55,548 bases of DNA from contig JADHOF010000003.1 in assembly GCA_016779125.1 (NCBI GenBank), positions 1-55,548 of the forward strand. Reading direction: 5' to 3'. Positions 8,293 to 15,766 of this stretch are shown piece by piece. The notes beneath the pieces were generated by a model. That model was not told the DNA's origin, made no database searches, and worked only from the letters and a program-made list of their open reading frames with translations. This stretch comes from Verrucomicrobiia bacterium. GTDB taxonomy: Bacteria; Verrucomicrobiota; Verrucomicrobiia; Limisphaerales; JAYPXF01. The stretch's first letter is position 1. Each line of letters starts with the position of its first letter. The translations under genes and the position numbers were made by a program.

Positions 8293-8297
8293 ATTGG

Positions 8298-9677
8298 ATG
8301 AGCAACGTTCTTAAAGGCAGTTCCGAACAAAACCGAGTCGCGGCCGAAAAGGTCTGGCAATCGTCACAAAAACGCCTTCAAGAGGTGTTGAGCCGGGATA
8401 TTTTCGACCTGTGGTTCAAGCCCGTTCGGGCCTTGGCGCTGGACGAGGAAACGATCCGCCTCGAAGTGGCGAACGACTTCTGCGAGGTGTGGTTGAAGGA
8501 CAACTACGAGGATCTCCTGCATCAGGCGGTCGCGGAATCCACCGGCAAGCAGATCCGCGTCATTTTTCACACCAACGGAGCCGCACCCGCCGAGGCGGTC
8601 GCACCGGCCAAGGCGGCCCCAAAGGCGAAGTCCCCCCGCCGGAGCGACCCGTCGCCCGAGCACAATTTCAATCCGCGCTACACCTTTGACACCTACGTGG
8701 TCGGCAACAACGAGTTTGCCCATCGCGCGGCGCTTGCGGTCGCCCAGAATCCCGGAATGTCCTACAACCCGCTCTTCCTCTACGGCGGCGTGGGACTCGG
8801 CAAGACCCACCTGCTGCACGCCATCGGGCATCAGGTGCTGGCGGATCGCAAGAACGCCACCGTCGCCTATGTGTCCTGCGAGAAGTTCACGAACGAATTC
8901 ATCGACGCCATCCAGAACAATTCGCTGGTCGATTTCCGGAAGAAGTATCGCCAGACCGATGTTCTGCTGATCGACGACGTTCAGTTTCTCGCCGGCAAGG
9001 AGCGGATTCAGGAGGAGTTCTTTCACACCTTCAACGCGCTGCACGAGTCGCACAAACAAATCGTGCTCACCTGTGATCGTCCGGCCGGGGAAATCTCGGG
9101 CCTTGAGGATCGCCTTGTTTCGCGTTTCGTCTGGGGCCTGGTCACGGACCTGCAACCGCCGGACATGGAAACACGCCTGGCCATCCTGCAAAAGAAGGCC
9201 AAGGCGATGAACACCGAGTTGCCGAGCGAAATCGCCGACTTTCTCGCCCAGCGCATCCGGCACAACATCCGTCGACTCGAGGGCGCGCTGATCCGCGTCG
9301 TGTCGTATTCGTCGCTCACGGGCAAGCCGCTCACCCAGGCGGTGGTGGAGAACCTGCTCCGCGATGTTCTCGACGAGGAGTCGCAACAGGTCGTCAGCAT
9401 CGAGATGATCCAGAAGAAGGTGGCGGAGCATTTCGACATCCGCTTTGCGGACATGACCAGCAAGCGACGTCCCGAGCACATCGCGTTTCCCAGACAGATC
9501 GCGATGTATCTGGCCCGTCAGCTGACCAGCAACTCGCTCAGCTCGATCGGCGACGTCTTCGGCGGACGAGATCACGGCACGGTGCTGCACGCCTGCCGAT
9601 TGGTGAAGGATCGCATGGAGATCGACGGCGGCATTCGCCAGACCGTTGGCATGCTGGAGCGAAAACTTCGCAACTGA
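8298..9677 (+). CDS. dnaA: Chromosomal replication initiator DnaA
   Basis: Binds DnaA boxes and opens the origin. The 459-residue protein has all four domains: domain I (residues 1-90, with WQSSQKRLQEVLSRDIFDLWFKP), a short Ala/Pro/Lys linker (about 93-120), the AAA+ domain with Walker A GGVGLGKT at 163-170, Walker B LLIDDVQFL, sensor 1 LTCDRPAGEI and the arginine-finger segment GLEDRLVSRF, and C-terminal domain IV with the signature GGRDHGTVLHAC. The linker is shorter than in many proteobacteria. ATG 8298 gives a standard N terminus; no strong ribosome site precedes it. The usual dnaN/recF neighbours are absent, and pyrD is the divergent neighbour. Confidence 0.98.
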   Translation: MSNVLKGSSEQNRVAAEKVWQSSQKRLQEVLSRDIFDLWFKPVRALALDEETIRLEVANDFCEVWLKDNYEDLLHQAVAESTGKQIRVIFHTNGAAPAEAVAPAKAAPKAKSPRRSDPSPEHNFNPRYTFDTYVVGNNEFAHRAALAVAQNPGMSYNPLFLYGGVGLGKTHLLHAIGHQVLADRKNATVAYVSCEKFTNEFIDAIQNNSLVDFRKKYRQTDVLLIDDVQFLAGKERIQEEFFHTFNALHESHKQIVLTCDRPAGEISGLEDRLVSRFVWGLVTDLQPPDMETRLAILQKKAKAMNTELPSEIADFLAQRIRHNIRRLEGALIRVVSYSSLTGKPLTQAVVENLLRDVLDEESQQVVSIEMIQKKVAEHFDIRFADMTSKRRPEHIAFPRQIAMYLARQLTSNSLSSIGDVFGGRDHGTVLHACRLVKDRMEIDGGIRQTVGMLERKLRN

Positions 9678-9702
9678 ACTTTTTGAGCTGCCGCGAGTGG
9701 AC

Positions 9703-9733
9703 AGGCCGGTCACCCAAATGGCCGGCCTTTTCA
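9703..9733 (+). terminator. Rho-independent terminator after dnaA
   Basis: AGGCCGG (9703-9709) pairs with CCGGCCT (9722-9728) across a 12-base loop and is followed by a run of T (TTTTCATTT). It begins 26 bases after the dnaA stop codon and separates dnaA from the ABC ATPase gene. Confidence 0.8.
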
Positions 9734-9771
9734 TTTGAATCCTTTGCTCCAAAATTCCGGTCACTCATTCC

Positions 9772-10770
9772 ATGCCCGCGATCGAAGTTGAAAACCTCTC
9801 CAAGACATATCGCACCTATAAAAAAGCGCCGGGAATCCTCGGCGCGTTCAAGGGGCTGATCCATCGCGAATACGAGGAGGTGCATGCCGCGAGTCGCGTG
9901 AACTTTTCCGTCGAGGAAGGTGAGCTGGTCGGCTTCCTCGGACCGAACGGCGCGGGAAAAACGACCACGCTCAAGATGTTGGCGGGACTGCTCCATCCCA
10001 CCGGCGGCCGGGCGCGGGTGCTGGGGTACGTGCCTTGGGAGCGCCACGACGAATACCGCCGCCAGTTTTCCCTGCTTCTCGGCCAGAAGAACCAGCTCTG
10101 GTGGGATCTGCCGGCCAGGGAATCGTTGGACCTGAACGCCCGCATCTACGGCATTTCCGCCGAGCAGGCGGGCCGGACCGTTGACGAGCTGACCGAACTC
10201 CTCGACGTCCGCGACAAGCTGAACGTGATGGTGCGGGAACTCTCCCTGGGCGAGCGGATGAAGATGGAGCTGATCGCGGCGCTGCTCCACCGACCGAAGG
10301 TCCTCTTCCTCGACGAACCCACGATCGGACTCGACGTGTCGTCCCAGAAAAAGGTCCGCGAGTTCCTGCGCGAATACAACCGCGCGAACCGCACCACCGT
10401 GCTGCTCACGAGCCATTATATGGCGGACATCCAGGAGCTTTGTGAACGCGTTGTGATCATTGATCACGGGACCATTTTTTTCGACGGCCGCCTTGAGGAG
10501 ATCATCGACCGCTTTGCCGACTTCAAGCTTGTGACCATTGATCGGGAGGAACCCGAAAACCCGATCGAGCTCGACAGCCTGGGCGAGGTGGTCGAGCAGT
10601 CGCCCACGCGCGTCCGCCTGAAAGTGAAGCGCGATCGCGTGGTGCCGGTCTGCAAGGAGCTGTTTGACCGCATGCCGGTGAAGGACATCGATATTGAAGA
10701 GGTGCCCATCGAGGACATCATCCGCGAACTCTTCGACCGCAAAAGCGTGCCGGAGCGGCCGCGTGTCTGA
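9772..10770 (+). CDS. ABC-2 type transporter ATP-binding protein (orphan)
   Basis: A cytoplasmic ATPase of 332 residues that would power an export permease. Walker A GPNGAGKT at 57-64, Q-loop region LLLGQKNQLWWDL near 100, signature LSLGERMKME, Walker B VLFLDEPTIGLD and switch His in TSHYM are all present. The LSLGER form of the signature and the HAASRVNFSVEEGE start are typical of the ABC-2 subfamily near DrrA/NatA, whose genes usually precede two permease genes. The C-terminal 90 residues form an extra beta-rich regulatory tail. No permease gene is adjacent; the next gene encodes a small soluble protein. Confidence 0.9.
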   Translation: MPAIEVENLSKTYRTYKKAPGILGAFKGLIHREYEEVHAASRVNFSVEEGELVGFLGPNGAGKTTTLKMLAGLLHPTGGRARVLGYVPWERHDEYRRQFSLLLGQKNQLWWDLPARESLDLNARIYGISAEQAGRTVDELTELLDVRDKLNVMVRELSLGERMKMELIAALLHRPKVLFLDEPTIGLDVSSQKKVREFLREYNRANRTTVLLTSHYMADIQELCERVVIIDHGTIFFDGRLEEIIDRFADFKLVTIDREEPENPIELDSLGEVVEQSPTRVRLKVKRDRVVPVCKELFDRMPVKDIDIEEVPIEDIIRELFDRKSVPERPRV

Positions 10771-10825
10771 AATTCAGACTCGCCGACCGATCTCCTTTCA
10801 CAAACATTCCGACCGGTCCCGGACA

Positions 10826-10862
10826 GTATCGGGATCTCGGCGCTCAACCTTTATCCCGATAC
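10826..10862. promoter_or_regulatory. 10-bp inverted repeat directly before a GTG start
   Basis: GTATCGGGAT (10826-10835) and ATCCCGATAC (10853-10862) are exact complements around 17 bases. The right arm ends seven bases before the GTG at 10870, so the element could be an operator, or a hairpin that affects the start site. It might instead end the ABC ATPase transcript, but no T-run follows. Confidence 0.5.
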
Positions 10863-10869
10863 AAAGAAC

Positions 10870-11253
10870 GTGTTTCAAGTAGGTCAACAGGTCGTCTGCA
10901 TTGACGACGCATTCAGCAAGCTCGTGCGGGCGGTCTACGTCCAACTGCCGGAAGAGGGCAAAATCTACACGGTGCGGGCCGTCTATGTCGGTCGCGGCAA
11001 GATCATCAACAGGAAGCCCGGCTCCAGTGACGGGGAGATCGGCATCCTTTTACAGGAGCTCAAGAATCCGCCAGATCCGAAACACCTCGGAGGCAACGAG
11101 CTTGGATTCAACTCCGAGCGATTTCGGTCCCTGTCCGAACTGAGCGAGGACGAGGTGATGCATTATCACGACGAGGCGACAGAGCCCGCTGAGCTGGTGC
11201 CCGTGCATCCGGGAGGCGTGCCGGAGCCCAGCTACAATCTATCGCGGACTTGA
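10870..11253 (+). CDS. Small hypothetical protein, beta-rich N terminus
   Basis: A protein of 127 residues beginning MFQVGQQVVCIDDAFSK from a GTG codon, followed by LPEEGKIYTVRAVYVG and then ILLQELKNPP. The pattern V-G-x-x-V-V-C-I-D-D near the start and G-x-I-Y-T-V-R after it resembles a recurrent short domain of unknown function found in several bacterial phyla. The last 30 residues are acidic and Pro-rich and probably disordered. It has no signal peptide or membrane segment, so it is likely cytoplasmic. Its 3' end overlaps the convergent YfhO-like gene by 22 bases. Confidence 0.6.
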   Translation: MFQVGQQVVCIDDAFSKLVRAVYVQLPEEGKIYTVRAVYVGRGKIINRKPGSSDGEIGILLQELKNPPDPKHLGGNELGFNSERFRSLSELSEDEVMHYHDEATEPAELVPVHPGGVPEPSYNLSRT

Positions 11254-13478
11254 AAACCCGGAGGGTTTCCGAGGTCTTCGCGTTTTTTGAAACGGAGGCG
11301 TAGTCCGAAACAGGCGACGATGGACAGCGCGGTCAGCCAAAGACCGACGCGAAACCACCGGTCATTGTAGAACACCACCACCCGGCTCGAACCCGCCGGG
11401 ATCGGGATCGCCATGAAGGCATGATTGGCGCGGTGCACCTCGACGGGCATTCCGTTTACCTCCGCCTTCCATGCGGGATACCAGTTTTCGGCGATCACGG
11501 TGATGGAGGGCTGATCCGCTTCGGTGGTGAATTCAATCCGGTTCGACGTGCGGCGGATCTCCTCGACGCGGACCGATACGGGCTGAGGGATCATCAATTC
11601 ATCGTCTTCAGGCAGGAGGACGATCTTTGCGGGATCCCAGTCCGGCGGCGGAAGACCATCGTGTTTCGCGGTCCGGAGTCCGCCGGACACGAAGGGCAGG
11701 GGATTGGGCCGGCGTTGCCATCGCATGAGTTCCCCCGGTGTGGTGATGTGGGAGACGCCCAGGAAATCGATGAGGGCTGCGTTTGTTTCCGGCGGGCGTG
11801 AGTAGAGTTGCACCTCGACATCCCTTGCCCAACGGGTCGTCAAGGTGGCGGCTCCGTTCACCTTGGGCGTGTTTTCAAGGATGTTTAGATTTCCCCAGAG
11901 CGCCAGACGCTGGCCCACGAAGTCGTCGATGAATTTCGGCACGGCCACCTGATGGAGATTCCGCTCCGCGTAGGGACTCAACATGGCGCGGCTGTGACCC
12001 GGGCCTGGCACCGGCTTGATCGCCTCGTCGTGATAGGCGATCGCCAGGCCCGGTTCGAAGGCGGACGCGGGAATTGTCGGGTTCAGCACGGGCAGATGCA
12101 GGGAGCCATCCAGGCAGATGAGCACGGGCAGGAGCAGGGCCGCCTTGGGCTGCCAGCGCGGCGGAGTCTTCAGCAGCAGCAGAATTCCCCCGAGCAGAAG
12201 GACGAGGCGCGTCAGTCCGTTGACGGTCACCAATCCCGCGTTGCCGGGCACGAGCGGGGTTGTTTGTTCGACGAGGATTCCGGCAAACACGAGCAACGCG
12301 ACGGCGATGAAGGCAGGCCAGGCTTTCGCCCCCTCACGCAGCCGTGCGACGCCGTGCATGGCGAGGTAGGCGACGATGAAGGCCAGCGGCAGCGTCGTCT
12401 TGACCGGAAAGCGGGCGAAACCGATCGGCAGCATCTCGCCCAGCCAGCGCCATGGCGGAAAGGCGGGGCCGAAGCTCCAGAGCAAAAACACCAGCGCGCA
12501 AGCGGCGAGGACCCGATGTTCGGGTTCGCGGCGGCCGCCCAGCGCGGTCAAGGCCAGCGCGATCGTGAGGGTCCCCAGATAGACGGAGGGAAGAAAGGAT
12601 TGGCCGATCTGCACGATCACATCCTGCGTGGTCGTGAAGCTTGAAAAAACCGGCAGCACAAAATTGATCCAACCCGCCGGCGGCAGGGACCAAAACGCGG
12701 AGGCCGTTCCGGCAGAGCGTTGAGAGAGCGACAACAGTTCGAAGAATGGAAGGAGTTGAAAGGCCGTCAGTCCGCTCACCAGCCCCACCACCAGACCGAA
12801 GCGCGCAGGCATTTTCCAACGACGCGACGAGAGCGCATCGGATGTCGCCAGAGCCGCCAGCATCAGCCATGTCAGGAGGATCAATTCCGGCGCGCCGCTC
12901 AGCATTTGCATCGTGCCGATGCAGGCGGCCGGCACGCAGTCGCGAAGGTTTCCCCTCCACGCTTTGCGGGTGGCCGAAAGCAGCCATGGCATCCAGGCGA
13001 AGGCGACGAGGTAGTTGGGATAGATCACGCAGCCCAGCACCATTCCGCAGAAGGGAAACGCGGTCCCGCCCGTCGCGCCGGCAAATGCGGAGCCTGTTGA
13101 ATCCCGTCCCAATCGGAACATCCCGACGCCGGCGAGCAGCAGATGCAGCACACAAAACCACGCCAATGATCCGGGCAGCGGACCGAGCAGATAGATCAAC
13201 GAGCCCGGATACAGCACCATCGTGTTCCACTGCGCGAAGTGAGGCACGCCGCAGTTGATCAACTCGTTCCAATACGGGAACTCACCGGCCAGAAACGACT
13301 GTTGATGAAAGTAGGCGAACGGGTAGCCGAGGAATCCGTAGTCGCGATAGAAGAAGGCCCCGCCTCCGATCAGTGCCGGCCAGAACGTGATCATCAACAT
13401 CCCGGCCAGAACGGCTGTGAAGCGTTTCTGCGTGATGTGGTCGTCCCACCCTTGACCGCCTGCTGTTTCCGATCGCAT
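11232..13478 (-). CDS. YfhO-like polytopic membrane protein, copy 1
   Basis: A protein of 748 residues: an N-terminal cytoplasmic stretch, then about 12-13 transmembrane helices, then a C-terminal extracytoplasmic beta-domain and a last helix. The region after helix 1 has YRDYGFLGYPFAYF and FPYWNELINCGVPHFAQWNTMVLYPG, typical of YfhO proteins, and the C-terminal block reads VIAENWYPAWKAEVNG, then VHRANHAFMAIPIPAG. YfhO-family proteins resemble GT-C glycosyltransferases and are linked to lipid-linked sugar transfer onto envelope polymers in Firmicutes; the role here is unknown. It is last of three tandem paralogs. Its ATG at 13478 shares one base with the preceding stop (TGATG). Confidence 0.85.
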   Translation of the reverse strand: MRSETAGGQGWDDHITQKRFTAVLAGMLMITFWPALIGGGAFFYRDYGFLGYPFAYFHQQSFLAGEFPYWNELINCGVPHFAQWNTMVLYPGSLIYLLGPLPGSLAWFCVLHLLLAGVGMFRLGRDSTGSAFAGATGGTAFPFCGMVLGCVIYPNYLVAFAWMPWLLSATRKAWRGNLRDCVPAACIGTMQMLSGAPELILLTWLMLAALATSDALSSRRWKMPARFGLVVGLVSGLTAFQLLPFFELLSLSQRSAGTASAFWSLPPAGWINFVLPVFSSFTTTQDVIVQIGQSFLPSVYLGTLTIALALTALGGRREPEHRVLAACALVFLLWSFGPAFPPWRWLGEMLPIGFARFPVKTTLPLAFIVAYLAMHGVARLREGAKAWPAFIAVALLVFAGILVEQTTPLVPGNAGLVTVNGLTRLVLLLGGILLLLKTPPRWQPKAALLLPVLICLDGSLHLPVLNPTIPASAFEPGLAIAYHDEAIKPVPGPGHSRAMLSPYAERNLHQVAVPKFIDDFVGQRLALWGNLNILENTPKVNGAATLTTRWARDVEVQLYSRPPETNAALIDFLGVSHITTPGELMRWQRRPNPLPFVSGGLRTAKHDGLPPPDWDPAKIVLLPEDDELMIPQPVSVRVEEIRRTSNRIEFTTEADQPSITVIAENWYPAWKAEVNGMPVEVHRANHAFMAIPIPAGSSRVVVFYNDRWFRVGLWLTALSIVACFGLRLRFKKREDLGNPPGFQVRDRL

Positions 13479-15766
13479 CAAGCCCGGTTCCTCCTGCTTC
13501 GCAGGATTTCCGCCGTGATCCAGCTGAGGCAGAGCAGGGCGCTCAGGGCGGAAATCGCGAATCCGTTCCAGAACGCGCGATCGACATAGTCGAGTCGAAC
13601 ATATGATTTGCCGGCGGGAATTTCGACCGCTTGGAAGGCGTGGTTGGCGCGAAGCACGGACCGGTGCCCGCCGTTGACGCGCGCCTGCCAGTTGCGGTTG
13701 TAGGATTGCGCGATGACCGCGACGGAGGGGGCTTCCGCCTCCACCTCGAACTGCAGTTTTCCGGATCCGAAGATCAGGTTCGTCACCGTGGCTGTGACCC
13801 GGGGCTTCGCTGTATCCGCGTTCAACCAGACGTGTTCGTCGGGGATGAAGTTGGTCGAGACGAGTTCGTCCAGCAGGGCGTCCGTGTCCGGGGCCGGGCG
13901 GGTGGCCTGTCCTGCCGTGACCAAAGGCAGGGCTCCGGCCCGCTCGGCCCACGCGATGATTTCCCCTTCGCGCGTGAACCAGCGCACGCCGAGGAAATCC
14001 TTCAAGCCTTCGGCGGCCGGGGCGGTCGCGGGATCATCGGGATAAAGCCGCTTCTGCAATTCGTCCTGATACCCTTGTCGCAGTGTCATCGAACCGTTCA
14101 CCTTCGGAACGTTTTCGAGCAGGTTGAGATTCGACCACAGCGCAAGGCGCTTGCCGGTCAGGTCCGCGTTCCACGGCGTGACCGAACTGCGGAGCAGAGC
14201 CTGCTCGGCCGCCGGCGAAATCATGGCCCGCTGCATTGTGCCCGTGAACCGCGGTCGCCCGGGCAGGTCGATCTCGGAGGACAGCACGGATGCCGGCACG
14301 GCTGGGTTTTGATTCGGCAGGTGCGTCAGCAGATCCGCACCGAGAAAGATCAGCGCCAGCGTGAGGTAGATGCGACGCAGGCGCGGGGCGATCTCGGCGT
14401 TGCCACCCTTGAGAAAGGCCAGCATGCACAGCCCAAAAAGGATCAGGCGTCCGGCCGTGTTCAGTCTCAGCTGCGGAAGCATGTCGAAGCTGTTTGCAAG
14501 TCCGTGCGCCAAGGCCACGAGGAGAAGCACCTCGATGATCACGGCCACGATCACCGCCGTGAGATCCCGGTAGCGCCGGGGCTCCTTCTCCGCCGCGTCC
14601 GAGCGAAAAGCCGCGATCCCGATCGCCGCCAGCAGAGGCAGGGTCAGACTCGTGAGCAGCACGAACTTGATCGGATAGCGGACCACGCCGCCGCCCGGTA
14701 CGAATTTGACCAGCAAGGCGTAGAGGATGCCCTGAGACCCCAACGCGAGGATCATCACGAACAGGGTCAATCCGAGCAGAAGCCACGTGCGGGCGTCGCG
14801 CTTCCGCCAGATGGCGAGGAAGGCGAAGGCGATTACGGCGAGGCCGGGATAGTAGGAGGAAAGAAAGATCTGGCCCTGCTGGATGTTGAAGCCCTGCGTT
14901 GACTCGAAGTAGTGGAACAGCGGCACGAAGAAATTCGCCCAGCCCCAGATCGGCATCGGCCATCGCGGATCATGAAAGGCGCCCGCGCGTTGCGACTGAT
15001 CGAGCAGGTCGAAGAACGGCAGCAGCTGGGCCGCGGACAATCCGGTCACCAGCAGCACGACGGCGGGAATGGAGATCAGCCATAACGGCTGGCTTTTGGC
15101 TTGTTTTCGGTCCACCAGCCACAGGCCTCCGATGAAGACCCAGGTCAGCAGGACAAGCTCCGGCACGCCGACCAGCATCTGCATCGCACCGATCAACGCG
15201 GCGACCGGCAGCCATCTTCCGCCGTCCCGCCAGGTCCGTTGCATGACCAGCACGAGCCAGGGCATCCACGCGAGGGCGACGCAGTAGTTGGGCCAGATCA
15301 GGGATGAAAGCACCGCGCCGTTGAAGACAAACGCGAAGGCCGCGAAGGCCGCCGCCACGGCGTCCCCGGTCCAGTGCCTTGCCAGCCGGCCCATTCCCGC
15401 CGCGCCCAGGACGAGGTGCGCCAGACTGAAGACGCCGAGCGCCCAAGGGAGCGGAAAGAGCAGCAGTAGGACGTTCCCCGGGTAGAGGCACATCGTTCCC
15501 CATTGCGCCAGGAAGGGCGCGCCGCAATTGCTGTAGGGATTCCAGAGAGGGATTTTGGTGGAACGGACGGACTCGACAAAATGATTCAGCGCCGGAAAGC
15601 CGATCACGCCGTAGTCGAGCCGGAAGAAACTCGACGTCCCGAAAATGACGCCCGGAAAGGCGGCGACGAACAGCGCGGCGACGAGCAGCAACACGCGGCC
15701 GGGTGAGAGCCAGGCCTCCGGCTTCTCAACTGGGGATGGCGTCGTGTTTTTTTCGACGGTGTTCAT
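13478..15766 (-). CDS. YfhO-like polytopic membrane protein, copy 2
   Basis: A protein of 762 residues with the same plan as its neighbours: 20 hydrophilic residues, helix 1 (about 20-42), FRLDYGVIGFPALNHF, IPLWNPYSNCGAPFLAQWGTMCLYPG, a bundle of helices, and a C-terminal domain with VIAQSYNRNWQARVNG and LRANHAFQAVEIPAG before the final helix. WNP-x(5)-CG-x-P-x-x-AQW lies in the first extracytoplasmic loop, where GT-C enzymes carry catalytic acids; Asp is present in FRLDYG. ATG 15766 overlaps the previous stop codon by four bases (ATGA), so the three genes form one coupled transcription unit. The function is not known beyond a likely envelope role. Confidence 0.85.
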   Translation of the reverse strand: MNTVEKNTTPSPVEKPEAWLSPGRVLLLVAALFVAAFPGVIFGTSSFFRLDYGVIGFPALNHFVESVRSTKIPLWNPYSNCGAPFLAQWGTMCLYPGNVLLLLFPLPWALGVFSLAHLVLGAAGMGRLARHWTGDAVAAAFAAFAFVFNGAVLSSLIWPNYCVALAWMPWLVLVMQRTWRDGGRWLPVAALIGAMQMLVGVPELVLLTWVFIGGLWLVDRKQAKSQPLWLISIPAVVLLVTGLSAAQLLPFFDLLDQSQRAGAFHDPRWPMPIWGWANFFVPLFHYFESTQGFNIQQGQIFLSSYYPGLAVIAFAFLAIWRKRDARTWLLLGLTLFVMILALGSQGILYALLVKFVPGGGVVRYPIKFVLLTSLTLPLLAAIGIAAFRSDAAEKEPRRYRDLTAVIVAVIIEVLLLVALAHGLANSFDMLPQLRLNTAGRLILFGLCMLAFLKGGNAEIAPRLRRIYLTLALIFLGADLLTHLPNQNPAVPASVLSSEIDLPGRPRFTGTMQRAMISPAAEQALLRSSVTPWNADLTGKRLALWSNLNLLENVPKVNGSMTLRQGYQDELQKRLYPDDPATAPAAEGLKDFLGVRWFTREGEIIAWAERAGALPLVTAGQATRPAPDTDALLDELVSTNFIPDEHVWLNADTAKPRVTATVTNLIFGSGKLQFEVEAEAPSVAVIAQSYNRNWQARVNGGHRSVLRANHAFQAVEIPAGKSYVRLDYVDRAFWNGFAISALSALLCLSWITAEILRSRRNRA

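Larger units (their letters stand above)
7698..8297. other. Gene-free region between pyrD and dnaA: candidate replication origin / dnaA control region
   Basis: A 600-base non-coding stretch that is clearly more A/T-rich from about 7960 to 8210. It holds one exact DnaA-box match (7999-8007), an 8-of-9 match just before dnaA (8284-8292), a 7-of-9 match (8020-8028, GTATTCACT on the minus strand) and a 12-base perfect palindrome (8031-8042). A possible sigma-70 promoter toward dnaA is TTTACA (7876-7881), 16 bases, TAGTAT (7898-7903). Small open frames here do not look coding. Origins often adjoin dnaA, so origin or autoregulation is an inference. Box density is low for a full origin. Confidence 0.45.
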
